From Fragilaria radians (Eukaryota > Bacillariophyta > Fragilariophyceae > Fragilariales > Fragilariaceae): DNA of 15,150 bases. The position numbers were made by a program, and so were the translations under genes. A model generated the notes under the pieces. It was given only the letters and a program-made list of their open reading frames with translations. It was not told the DNA's origin and made no database searches. The stretch is taken from positions 1,690 to 16,839 of the forward strand of contig CAAAJI010000356.1 in assembly GCA_900642245.1 (NCBI GenBank), written 5' to 3'. The stretch's first letter is position 1. The number at the start of each line of letters is the position of its first letter. Positions 1 through 9,109 of the stretch are shown here, piece after piece.

Positions 1-1620
1 GACAGTGACAGCGACGACAAATACAACAGTGATGATGATCTTGGTGATCATGATGACTTTGTTGGTTGTCAGAATGAAAAGGATCATCATCATATACATC
101 ATCATCATCATCATTCATCCAAATTACAACCAATATTAGATTCGGACATTGTACAAGGACATCATATGATTGATGTGATTGATCCAGATGCCGTTGATTT
201 TGCTCCTTTTTTAACCAATCCATCGGGTACTGCCATTAATTATCATGATGAATCACATATGCTTACGGAACATCATGAAAAGTTACATCGAAAGAAGAAG
301 AATACGAATCAACGACAAGACAACTCATCATCGCCATCACCATCACCATCACCAACGAATCATGACATGATATCTTGTTATTCCTTCTTCACTTCCTATT
401 GTTATTATCCTTATATTTCACGACATCCATTACCATACCAAGAAGCAAATTTCAATACAGAAGATGATTGGCAACAACAACAATACAATCCGGAAGCCGA
501 AAAGACCCCCTTGCGACCACGACGTACTAAAAGCCCAATCACAATATGTCGACGATATTTCTGTTCGTTGCTTGATGGTGATGATGAATCAGGTCGTACC
601 AAATATATCATCCTTGCCATGTTTGTGTTTATATTATATTCGACGACTCGTCGTACTGTAAAAGGTTACTTTGACAATTCTTCTTCTTCCATGTCCACCA
701 TTATTCAAAAAGTACCACACGATGAATCCTATCAACATACCAGTACTAAAAAGAACAACAGTCCCTGGATACCCCCCGATATTCAAGCCGCCTATCGTGA
801 TGTCGATGATTTGCCCATTGCCATGATGGACACTCCGATATATTGGCATATTCCTCGTTCGGGTGGTACGACCATGAAATTAATCTTTTCCATGTGTATG
901 GGACGTGTCGTTGCCTGTGAACAGGGTGCTGGACATCAATTGGATGAACAATTGGAATTACTCAATAAGCCCTTTGGGAACTTTGCCAATGTCGATACAT
1001 CAACACCCCTGGGATTACATCGTGCGGCTGAATTAGGTCTAATACCCTCTCGACAAGTTGATGTCATCCTCACGCCACATGTCCGTGAGGCGACAAAATT
1101 GTTTGATGACCATCATCAGGGACGGCTCTTTACGATGTTTCGACATCCGGTAGAACGAGTCGTATCGTTATATTACTTTTTACGTATGCCAGATCAAGAA
1201 ACCATCTTGGGGTGGAATGTACAGGATATGACATTGGAACAGTTTGCGACGGACATTTCCGAAAATTGGATGGTACGATCTCTCACCAAAACAATGCGTG
1301 GACCCCTGACGGCGGATCACTTACAGGTGGCCAAGGAAATCATACGGACTAAATTTCTGATTGGTCTCATGGAACAAAAGACGGAATCGTTACGTCGTAT
1401 TCAATCCTACTTTGATTGGAAATTACCATCACGTATTTCACAAACCTGTAAGAATAATATGTTCTACTTTGAACCACAAAGTAAGAATGTCCATGATTTC
1501 TTGGATCCGAATTCCAATGATTACGAAATAGTTGCCAAACGGAATCAGTTTGATATGGATCTATATGATTATGCTGTGTACTTATTCGAAGAACAATCTA
1601 CCCTGATACCGATGAAATGA
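1..1620 (+). CDS. Sulfotransferase-family type II membrane protein, 5' partial
   Basis: Likely transfers sulfate from PAPS to a glycan or protein in the Golgi lumen. The frame has an ATG at 166 but is open without a stop back to base 1, and the upstream codons are Asp/Ser/His-rich like the following region, so the true start is probably outside the window. Counting from the Met at 166 (484 residues to the TGA at 1618-1620), residues 1-145 are polar and low in complexity (SPSPSPSP near 56, a QQQQ run near 103). A single hydrophobic segment (YIILAMFVFILYSTT, about 147-161) fits a signal anchor. The catalytic part follows: YWHIPRSGGTTMK (about 226-238) is the 5'-phosphosulfate loop and FTMFRHPVERVVSLYYF (about 322-338) the 3'-phosphate site. 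Sulfotransferase fold is fairly sure; the acceptor substrate is unknown. The gene is convergent with EFL1. Confidence 0.82.
   Translation, partial: DSDSDDKYNSDDDLGDHDDFVGCQNEKDHHHIHHHHHHSSKLQPILDSDIVQGHHMIDVIDPDAVDFAPFLTNPSGTAINYHDESHMLTEHHEKLHRKKKNTNQRQDNSSSPSPSPSPTNHDMISCYSFFTSYCYYPYISRHPLPYQEANFNTEDDWQQQQYNPEAEKTPLRPRRTKSPITICRRYFCSLLDGDDESGRTKYIILAMFVFILYSTTRRTVKGYFDNSSSSMSTIIQKVPHDESYQHTSTKKNNSPWIPPDIQAAYRDVDDLPIAMMDTPIYWHIPRSGGTTMKLIFSMCMGRVVACEQGAGHQLDEQLELLNKPFGNFANVDTSTPLGLHRAAELGLIPSRQVDVILTPHVREATKLFDDHHQGRLFTMFRHPVERVVSLYYFLRMPDQETILGWNVQDMTLEQFATDISENWMVRSLTKTMRGPLTADHLQVAKEIIRTKFLIGLMEQKTESLRRIQSYFDWKLPSRISQTCKNNMFYFEPQSKNVHDFLDPNSNDYEIVAKRNQFDMDLYDYAVYLFEEQSTLIPMK
85..114 (+). 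repeat. CAT triplet repeat coding for polyhistidine
   Basis: Three CAT codons, one ATA, then six CAT codons in the frame of the sulfotransferase gene give HHH-I-HHHHHH. This is a coding microsatellite in the predicted cytosolic tail and supports the frame being coding upstream of the Met at 166. Its length may vary between alleles. Confidence 0.7.
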
Positions 1621-2049
1621 GGGGGTTTCTTTGAGTTTTTCCTTCTCGAAATATTCTACACTTGGGATATAATTTGCACAGCATGTTGTGGGTTCTCTCT
1701 GTACCCTGGATAGAGTGATGCGACGAATGAGGAAGCCAGAACACTTGAAGGATAAGTTAGAAACGAAATGGAACACGGAAATATTGTGCTGTCATGATTC
1801 CTTCCTAATGACAATCTATGCACCAGGATGTGAGTAAATGAATTATAATACGGAAGAATCATGGTTTTCTTACTTCCTTGAAGGAATCCATAAATCATTA
1901 TGTGCTAAACGACAGAACAACTAGACAATATTCCGATTTATGTCTCCTAGAAAATATAAAGTAATAATCTCAATTAGGCATTTACTTAGTTCCTTAGCTT
2001 GTACCATGAAAATCCTAAATTATATACATACATACTCTCTCTCTCTCTC
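1621..2049. other. Convergent intergenic region, 3' ends of two genes
   Basis: These 429 bases separate the stop of the sulfotransferase gene from the stop of EFL1. Short frames on both strands show no recognisable protein wording. The region must hold the two 3' untranslated regions. I see no convincing terminator or RNA gene, only AT-rich sequence and the CT repeat beside the EFL1 stop. Confidence 0.6.
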
Positions 2050-2050
2050 T
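2035..2050. repeat. (CT)8 microsatellite at the EFL1 stop codon
   Basis: Eight CT units abut the EFL1 stop: the TGA of the - strand gene is the complement of 2050-2052. On the EFL1 transcript this reads as (GA)n at the very start of the 3' untranslated region. Confidence 0.85.
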
Positions 2051-5000
2051 CATCGTTTCATCGTTCGTTGCTTTTCGGCAGCAATGACAGTTTTTGCCGA
2101 GTCTACCAAAAGTCCTTTCCGTTCTCGGACCTTTCGAATATAACGAAGGGCTGCCGTATCAATACCAGTCGAGGAATCTCCCGCCTCGCCAATTTCACCA
2201 AAATCCTCACGTTCCTCAAGAGATGTGGGGATCCAAAAGGGATCTTCGTCTAAACGTTCCCACTTCCAAAATGTCAATTCTGGTATCGTCGCCTCACCAC
2301 TTGTCTTGCGTAATACTTCAGTCGTTAGTCCATGTGATTCAGCCTGTGGGAGACTGGCTGTAATTAATAACAAATCTGTCCCATCGACCATACTGTCCTC
2401 GATAACCTTACCCCGACGTTTCGATAGGACTGCGTAGAGACTTCCTAGTCCATTCAGGGAAGAGTGAAGCGTCAATTTCAAGTAGCGTTCCATTAGGCGT
2501 ATTGGACGAGACAACAACGCACATCGGATACCCTGCTTCATGGCGCCAATCACCATTCCACCTGATAGTGACTTTGTTGCTTCTCCATTGGAAGATATTG
2601 CGACCTCAATACTTTCCACTATTACCAAAACTCGATGCACTGGTTCCTCACAAACAGGGCCGGCACGAATTCCTAATTGAAATCCAGCAATCATAGAGCC
2701 AGACATTTGCGATTTCCAGACTTCCAATGCAGATTGATCCAAGGCATTTGAAAGAACACTCTCCCCAACGGTATTGGTCGGTGACAAAACACCCCCACTT
2801 TCGCGGAGCCGAGAAAGTAAATCTTTGTAAGAATCCAATCCAATCAAATCACGTGATGCTGTTTTCTCACAATCTACCGAAAAGACTTCATCTCCAATAA
2901 CTCCTTTAACACAGAGTCCGCTTGACACAGCCTTGCTTTCAATCAAGGCATTGCCATTGCCATCAACCATTTTCAGTGTCTCCAACAATGCTGCTAAAAT
3001 ATTCTTCGGTTCGTCCGAGGCTTCCGATATAGTAGACGATTCCCACCCCAGGGCCTTTCGCAAAGTCTGCAAATCTTCTTGACAATCTTCAGATATAATT
3101 TCTTTCCTTTGTAACGCTTGATGTATAGATTCAGCCAGAGGGATGACACGTATCCCAATGGCGGCACATTTTCCTGACAAAAGTACTCTCATACGTCCTC
3201 GACGAGCCTGCGATATTCCATCTTCTTCGTTATAGGGAGGAACGGTAGTATGTCGTAAAGGAGGCGGCAAGGATTCCGCGGAAACATCCCAGGGGTATGT
3301 ATCATGTGACTCTAATTCTTCGGCGTCAAACCATTCCGTAGTTTCCCCAAATTCTACAATCGGTTCCGACTTTCGCAGTGTAAGGCGTTTACCACAGTAT
3401 GTGGTTTGTAAATCTAACAGGCACTGCTCAAGATGTATTTCTCCGAGACATGCCAAAATCCGTTCACCCTTTGCTGTTGCTGTAACTTCCACAGCAGCAT
3501 CGGCCAAGGAAAGTTGAAGAAGGCCATGTTCCAGTGCTTCGGCATCGTTTGGGTTTTCGGGTTCTACATTTACCTTTACTAGGGGTCGGATACCACGATC
3601 AAAGCCCAACAGTGGAGTGGCGTCTGGAGGCGGGACGGAGGACAGTGTCAAAGTCTTGAGCTGCAAATCTTCCAAACCATGAATGGCACACAAATGACCG
3701 GCTGGTACACTGTCTACAGGCAGTAGGGACGATCCCATGAGCAAAAATAGACGAATGGTTCGTTGCTTTGCAGGGCCGTTACGATCGTGCTTCGGTCCCA
3801 TACAATAATAAGTTTCGTTTGTTCGCAGTGTTCCACACAAGACACGTGCAACTCCCACCAACAGCGACATGGATCCGTCTCCATTTGTGTTTGCAACATC
3901 CCCACCTCCTCCACGGATATTGGCTGGTGATGTAGACCAAAATTTACAAACGTGAGCCATGGCAATGGTAGAATTAGGAAGACACCGTGACACAGCAGTA
4001 CAAACCTCGGAGGATGCACCGGGTTGTAACGCGAGGGCACGAGTGCGAACAGTTTGTGACGCATCCGACGGAGATGGACCTGTCTCACAAATTACATTTA
4101 ATACTGCCTCACTGAATGGACGGAATCGTCGCAAGACAGACCTTAACACAGTTTCTTCCGTGGAGGATCCTGTTTGCTGGAGAATATCCGCGAGAGATAA
4201 CGAATTAATGGAAAGGATAGAGTTCACTTGATCCATAAAAGGTGTCTTGAAGGTAATTTTGGTAGTATCATTAACAGTACATTTGCTGATTGTATTCCCA
4301 AAGAGATTTGATCCTAAACCAACCGAAATGGAAGCTTGAGATACTGCTTGATATATTTGCCATAGTGGTTGCAATGCAAATTGGCTAAACATTGGCATTT
4401 CATTGGAATGATCTGGCTTCCACTTTAAAACTTTTCCATCACGAAATTTGTAATCTCCCAATAAATACTTTCGCAATATCGGAGGTTTCATGTCTAACTG
4501 TTTGGTTCGATACAGATGACGTGCAAGGGATGGTATAGTAATTCCCCATCCATACAAAGCAGATCCAAATACTACATTGGATTCGTTGAAGGTCCACATG
4601 GCTTCAATGTTGTCTACGTATGGATCAGTATTGTTTGGATTTTGGTGTCTATTGTGGGTATCCCCCTCGTTGACGGTCGCATCCGCACGACTGGAATTTA
4701 GCATAGCAGCACTTGCTGCATTAATACTTTCTAGAATTGTCCTCAATCGTAGATATGCTTCCGTTTCATCCAATCCAAGTTCGGTACATAGCCGATCAAC
4801 TTTATTGATGATTAATATCGGTACCAATTGATGAACAAATGCCTCCCGTAAGACTTGTTGTGTTCGGGCACATAAACCCTCAACTGCATCAACAACTAAT
4901 AAAGCAGCATCACAGCATTGCAAGGCACTACTAACTTCAGAACTAAAATCTGCATGTCCTGGACTATCGAGTAAGTGAATGACAAATCTCGTGTTGTTGT

Positions 5001-5343
5001 CTTTAACTGAACTTGAGTTTGATTTTGATGTACTGCCTTGATTGGCTGATACCTTAGATTGTACATTCTTTTGTCGATTCATTGGAAGTGGATGTGATGG
5101 TATATGTGACAATCCAATGGCGGATGTTCGCATTGTAATTCCTCTCCGTTGTTCTTCCTCCAAATCATCTAAATATCGAAGTGTCCCAGCCAATCGTTCG
5201 CTAATAATCCCATTCGATTCAATCAGACAATCGGCCAACGTTGTTTTACCATGATCTACTTGTGCAATTATCGTCACAAGACGTGAGTAACATGGATCTG
5301 GAAAGATGGAATTGCTGGACTTTGAATCGTCTGGAGTACTCAT
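2050..5343 (-). CDS. EFL1: Elongation factor-like GTPase 1 (EFL1/Ria1), 60S maturation
   Basis: EFL1 is an eEF2-like cytosolic GTPase that, with SBDS, releases eIF6 from pre-60S subunits. The first ATG in frame is at 5343. The frame is open a further 93 bases to a TTG at 5434-5436, with a stop just upstream at 5440-5442, so translation should start at MSTPDD, giving 1097 residues, usual for the family. Motifs from that Met: G1 AQVDHGKTT (27-35), G2 RRGITMR (66-72), G3 DSPGH (126-130), G4 NKVD (180-183), domain III LGEIHLE (633-639), domain V SLYAVLSKRRGKVIED (968-983). EFL1 rather than eEF2 is shown by GGMVIGAMKQGIRCALLS (928-945), where eEF2 has its glycine-rich stretch, by the lack of the diphthamide loop, and by the basic tail RKVRERKGLL...KQRTMKR. 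Serine/Asn-rich inserts lie at about 81-115 and 217-240. No intron is seen. Confidence 0.93.
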   Translation of the reverse strand: MSTPDDSKSSNSIFPDPCYSRLVTIIAQVDHGKTTLADCLIESNGIISERLAGTLRYLDDLEEEQRRGITMRTSAIGLSHIPSHPLPMNRQKNVQSKVSANQGSTSKSNSSSVKDNNTRFVIHLLDSPGHADFSSEVSSALQCCDAALLVVDAVEGLCARTQQVLREAFVHQLVPILIINKVDRLCTELGLDETEAYLRLRTILESINAASAAMLNSSRADATVNEGDTHNRHQNPNNTDPYVDNIEAMWTFNESNVVFGSALYGWGITIPSLARHLYRTKQLDMKPPILRKYLLGDYKFRDGKVLKWKPDHSNEMPMFSQFALQPLWQIYQAVSQASISVGLGSNLFGNTISKCTVNDTTKITFKTPFMDQVNSILSINSLSLADILQQTGSSTEETVLRSVLRRFRPFSEAVLNVICETGPSPSDASQTVRTRALALQPGASSEVCTAVSRCLPNSTIAMAHVCKFWSTSPANIRGGGGDVANTNGDGSMSLLVGVARVLCGTLRTNETYYCMGPKHDRNGPAKQRTIRLFLLMGSSLLPVDSVPAGHLCAIHGLEDLQLKTLTLSSVPPPDATPLLGFDRGIRPLVKVNVEPENPNDAEALEHGLLQLSLADAAVEVTATAKGERILACLGEIHLEQCLLDLQTTYCGKRLTLRKSEPIVEFGETTEWFDAEELESHDTYPWDVSAESLPPPLRHTTVPPYNEEDGISQARRGRMRVLLSGKCAAIGIRVIPLAESIHQALQRKEIISEDCQEDLQTLRKALGWESSTISEASDEPKNILAALLETLKMVDGNGNALIESKAVSSGLCVKGVIGDEVFSVDCEKTASRDLIGLDSYKDLLSRLRESGGVLSPTNTVGESVLSNALDQSALEVWKSQMSGSMIAGFQLGIRAGPVCEEPVHRVLVIVESIEVAISSNGEATKSLSGGMVIGAMKQGIRCALLSRPIRLMERYLKLTLHSSLNGLGSLYAVLSKRRGKVIEDSMVDGTDLLLITASLPQAESHGLTTEVLRKTSGEATIPELTFWKWERLDEDPFWIPTSLEEREDFGEIGEAGDSSTGIDTAALRYIRKVRERKGLLVDSAKTVIAAEKQRTMKR

Positions 5344-5844
5344 GACAACAAGGTTGGAGAATAGGACTGGTTTCCAATACAAGACTGCTACTTCCTGGTC
5401 TCCTGGAATTGGAATTTCGATTATGCTTGCCACCAATTTTTAACAAACGCCAAAATTGATGCCGAATCTTGTGAATTCCATTTTCTTCTACTCGTTACCG
5501 TTTGAACTTTCATGATGTCGACTACGCGTAGTGACACACTTCTTACCAATGACGCGTTGGAATCCAATGGAATCTTGTGTGCCACTCCGAGACATTGCAT
5601 TTGCGCGAACACATGTGATACAATCACGTTTGACTCAGAAATGGGAACACGGAACTGATGGATGGTATATGAAATATATAGTGTTGACACGAAAAACTGA
5701 CTCGAAAAACTTCATCCAATCGTGTGGGTAGACTCCGACAACTTTAGTCATGACATTTACGGACATATCATCGAGTGTTTGCCCCAATCATCGGCACATT
5801 AAATCATTCTACCCAAAACGAAAAACAACAACTTTTTTACAGTT
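5344..5844. promoter_or_regulatory. Divergent intergenic region, shared promoter
   Basis: About 500 bases lie between the EFL1 start (- strand) and the start of the small mitochondrial-type gene (+ strand), so both promoters and 5' untranslated regions must be here. I see no clear TATA box. Candidate sites are a 12-base palindrome at 5521-5532, CACATGTG at 5610-5617 and TGACTCA (an AP-1/bZIP-type core) at 5631-5637. The T-rich tract just before 5845 precedes the ATG. Assignment as a promoter rests on position only. Confidence 0.5.
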
Positions 5845-6273
5845 ATGTATTCTCGACTTTCTTCCGTACCATTGACGTTGACACGTCGCTGTCAAGTTCG
5901 ACCTCTCTCATCACAGGGTGAATCAGCGATTCGAAAATTGCAATCCATTATGCAAGATTATCGTTTGGAAAAGTAAGTCAAGCAAGCGGGAAGGACATTC
6001 ACTTGAATCACTTGTGATCAATTATTAACGTTCTATATTCTTCTTCTCTTCATGTAAACTAGTTATGCTCAAGAACTTCCATTACGATTTAAAAAGGAAG
6101 TGGTGGCAGCGGCGGCCAATTCCGAAAATGTCATTGTCTTGTCCACTATGGAAAAGGTTTTGAACAATATTGGAGCCGCACAAAAAATTACATCCGATGA
6201 ATTAAGGATAATTTTCCAAGAAGTGGGAAAGGAAGGTGCTATCCCAGCAGAAAAAATGGTTCAACTTTTGTAA
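5845..6273 (+). CDS. Small spliced gene: mitochondrial-type presequence, EF-hand-like body
   Basis: Two exons, 5845-5972 and 6063-6273, joined across a 90-base intron (donor GTAAGT at 5973, pyrimidine-rich end, acceptor AG at 6061-6062). Unspliced, the frame stops at once (AAG TAA), so splicing is needed. The product has 112 residues. Residues 1-25 (MYSRLSSVPLTLTRRCQVRP then LSSQ) are rich in Arg, Ser and Leu and lack acids, as in a mitochondrial targeting peptide. The body has LPLRFKKEVVAAA (about 48-60), then VLSTMEKVLNNIGAAQKITS and IIFQEVGKEGAIPAEKMVQL (about 92-111). The spacing recalls a calmodulin-like EF-hand pair, but calcium-binding acids are mostly absent, so calcium binding is doubtful. 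I do not recognise the family. It shares a divergent promoter region with EFL1. Confidence 0.78.
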
Positions 6274-7699
6274 ATAGGAGAGAGACGCCTATATATATAG
6301 ATTGTTGAAAATGTCTTGAGATGGATGGATGGATCGGAAACAGTGTTTGAGACCCAATGACAAGTTAGAAAGAAAAATAGATTAATAGAATGGATATATT
6401 ACAGAATATTTATACACTATATAATTTGGGGTACGTGTCAACTTTAATGTCAAACCCTGAGAATTTGTCGTACGCAAATTGTCACATGCGGATTAATAGA
6501 GCAATATGCGCAAAGGTGGACTTGTAGGAAGGAGGAGTTGATTTCTTTAAAACGTCATCTGAAGTGATCCGTATTTGTATTTTCACAGGCAGAGCTTACT
6601 AATGATGTCAATGTCAATATCAGATATCAAAAATATTTGACATCAGTAACAAGGAAATCAAAGCATCTTGGCAATCATTCCTAAGATAGGTACACACTTT
6701 CTCTTGAGGGTGTATACAAGATTAAGTTTGCAAGAAATAAGAAATATACTTCGAATCAAGTTTTTTTAATGTTAAACGTTAAACTTTGGATTGTTGCGAA
6801 GAAGAATCCTTTTAGCAACAAGACCAAACGTTTCCTTGATGAATTGCCTAATCAAAATCCATGTGATGGTAGGTTATATCATCCAAAGAAATAGTTTCAA
6901 GCATCGCAACCTTTACAAAAAATCAACCAAACACAACAGTGATATTGATTTATACAGACCATTGAAGTTCATCAAAGGCACTTACAAAGTCTATTGCCAA
7001 ATATTACAACCTACATCTGATAGAAATATTGGACACTTTTTTTCATGTTCTATTCACTAAGCAATGAAGGGAATAATCGGATTAAATGATTCATTGCAAT
7101 AAATTATACCTCACAGTTTCATCCTTGAGAAATGAAGATGAGACACAAAAAATTGCGCCATCCCCCAATCTGGATGATACAATGGATATGAAACCGAGTT
7201 TGAAATGAGTTATGCTGAGAATAAAAGGTGAAAAACTTAATGTTCAAGAATTGACCATGCAAGAGGAATTGTGACACTATACAATACAATTGCCAGCTCT
7301 ATCGGTACAACGGTACAACTCTTTGGTCCCACAAACTAAGGGGATAGAGAGACACGCTTGACAAAAAGCGGATATCGATAATAACTTGTAATAGTGTAAG
7401 CATCTTAATTGACATACAGAATCAGAACCTGAACGAAAGCAGCATATTTTGAAATTAACAAGTGTGGATACCAGAATTCATTCAATGGAATTTCAATATG
7501 TACAAGCATACGTCAGTTATATCCGTAACTGTGATAACAACCAAACAAGCAACAGTAGTTCACATTTCTGATTTCATGTCAATCTGTATGCGTATTTCAT
7601 AATGTATTCATCTCCTTCTCTAAGTATTTTATTGCTTTTTATTGGGAGTTTACTTCTAATGCTGTGGTGAGAAGTAAACTTCTGTATTTTTTAATCATA
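6274..7699. other. Non-coding or unrecognisable stretch
   Basis: After the 3' untranslated region of the small gene I find no gene, RNA or intact element in about 1.4 kb. Small frames on both strands (for example + strand 6791-7060) have no recognisable motif. There is a 9-base perfect inverted repeat (6603-6611 with 6637-6645), a tandem GTTAAAC at 6771-6784 and a hairpin at 7647-7680. The right part probably contains further decayed retroelement sequence. Confidence 0.5.
7647..7680. repeat. Perfect 11-base inverted repeat (hairpin)
   Basis: AGTTTACTTCT at 7647-7657 is the exact reverse complement of 7670-7680, with a 12-base loop; one flanking G-C pair and wobble pairs could lengthen the stem. 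It lies just beyond the last recognisable integrase residues of the - strand retroelement. No T-run follows, so it does not look like a terminator. Confidence 0.7.
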
Positions 7700-7900
7700 T
7701 GCTATCATCATGCACAATTTTTGCCTCTGGGTCTGAGAAAAGCCTTGGAGATCTCATTTAGTCACTTATACCTCAACATTTGAAAACAGCCTTTAGATGG
7801 CATTGCATAGGGTAATGAATATTAGACTTTGCTAAAGGAGTGTTTGGAATAAAGTATGTTGCATGATATCAGGTAGTAAACTTTCATAATCAATTTTACT
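7700..7900 (-). pseudogene. Decayed integrase N-terminal fragment
   Basis: Reading leftward from 7897 the frame gives KIDYESLLPD and then QHT. After frame changes it continues with PLAKSNIHYPMQCHLK, FQMLRYK, LNEIS and FSDPEAK (7733-7719). These pieces resemble the region from the start of integrase to the strand of its first catalytic Asp in diatom copia elements. At least two frameshifts and several stops occur. Beyond 7700 the similarity is lost at or near the hairpin. The match is from memory of the family, not from a computed alignment. Confidence 0.45.
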
Positions 7901-8121
7901 AGGTAGAGCTTGCTAAGATGAGGATCCGTGCTTGTATAAAATTGTATATTCTCAAAGTCTCTTGAGAGGTTTATGCATGAAATATTAGATGGGCACGTGT
8001 TCCTTTTAGATTGTTTACTCTTGAGTAAAATTGGTCATAAAAGGACACTTTTGGATGATTCATTTGTTTAACATAATCCCTGTCTTTTCTAGAAGACCTT
8101 TTTAAATTGTCATTGTAACTT

Positions 8122-8637
8122 TCACCAACTGATAAAACTTGTCTGTAGCTTGATCAAAAAATGATGATGGATTCTATGGGGCATCACCTTGAGTCAGGCA
8201 ATTTGCTTTTTAAGTATGCTATCTCCTCTGTTGTAGACAGCCGGTATCTAAAGTGTACCATGCTTCGAGTGAGATCTAGAGGGATTGTGAGGACATCACT
8301 TTCATTGTTACGCTTTACTTACTTTGTTTGGTTCCTACATGTCTATGACAGATAGAATCAATAAATATTTCAAATGCTCTCAATTCAATTTCTGATAGTA
8401 GAGAATGACTTGACGTTTCATAATAGATGCTTTCATGAATAACAAGTAAGATAAACTGTCCATTAAGTGGATTAAGGGCAGAAATAGCACTAACATTTGG
8501 ATGATTACGTTTGACAGTGGTTTCATGATCAAAACCAACTACGTTTGCCCTTCTTGAATTATGAATACATAGGACTTCCATCCTTTACCTGAGGCACACG
8601 TATCCACACCACCATATGAAATACTTATATGATGACT
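8122..8637 (-). pseudogene. Decayed copia protease-like region
   Basis: The - strand reads SYGGVDTCASGKGWK with the candidate catalytic Asp-Thr at 8604-8599, then after a frameshift VLCIHNSRRANVVGFDHETT, then LNPLNGQFILLVIHESIYYE and HSLLSEIELRAFEIFIDSIC, ending in a stop at 8315-8317. Further on, IPLDLTRSMVHFRYRLSTTE and, in another frame, CLTQGDAP, NPSSF and DQATDKFYQLV continue the same polyprotein down to about 8122. In this family the aspartic protease precedes integrase. The fragment is clearly dead, with at least two frameshifts and internal stops. Confidence 0.62.
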
Positions 8638-8682
8638 CTGGAAGGTAACGTAGACTCATACATTTATTGTGCAGAGTATGAT

Positions 8683-8982
8683 TTATAGTGATAGTTGCGT
8701 GCACACCATGCTCTGGACTTCAGCAATCATAGTCTGTGTCTTGTTGAGAGTCATTTTATGTTGGACAACATCTTCAAGGAATTCATCAATATAGTTACAC
8801 GCATTCTCTGTATCATCTTGAATTTCCTCCTCCCCTTTCACAGCATTTTTAACTTTGATACATTGATTTGGTATACTGGAAGTATTGGGTCTATCCTTGT
8901 TATTGCATTTTGGAGAATTTTGACATTTGCGCTGAATGCCTTTTCTTCTTCTGATCCTCTTATTGCTGCCGTTTTCTAACAT
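8683..8982 (-). pseudogene. Gag-to-protease linker fragment
   Basis: This 99-residue frame from an ATG at 8982 is Lys/Asn-rich at its start (RIRRRKGIQRK) and acidic later, with IPNQCIKVKNAVKGEEEIQD and then YIDEFLEDVV. Its place between gag-like frames and the protease-like fragment on the same strand makes it the connecting segment of the polyprotein. It has no zinc-knuckle pattern. It could be chance coding, but the surrounding order argues against that. Confidence 0.45.
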
Positions 8983-9109
8983 TTAACAATCACATCTTTG
9001 CTTGCAATGGAAGAGTTATCCAAATTTCATGGATCTGCGTCAATTTGCATACTAATGCAGCGTTTGATGATGCTAGAGTATTTCTTCATTAAAACAAGTT
9101 GAGTCTTTA

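Noticed and set aside
85..114. CRISPR-like or satellite array at the CAT repeats
   Set aside because: Simple triplet microsatellite in a coding frame, with no spacers.
1656..1898. 80-codon - strand frame in the convergent intergenic region
   Set aside because: Lies in the 3' untranslated regions of two genes and shows no family wording.
2050..5343. eEF2 instead of EFL1
   Set aside because: The diphthamide loop and the eEF2 glycine-rich stretch are absent, while the EFL1-type domain V helix and basic C-terminal tail are present.
5531..5731. 66-codon + strand frame between EFL1 and the small gene
   Set aside because: No recognisable motif, lies in the divergent promoter region, and its composition does not look coding.
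6791..7060. 89-codon + strand frame
   Set aside because: Lys/Asn/Ile-rich wording typical of AT-rich non-coding DNA; no domain recognised.
8695..8979. 94-codon + strand frame, hydrophobic
   Set aside because: It is the complement of the gag-protease linker frame on the - strand; the hydrophobic look comes from the antisense of a Lys/Asn-rich sequence.
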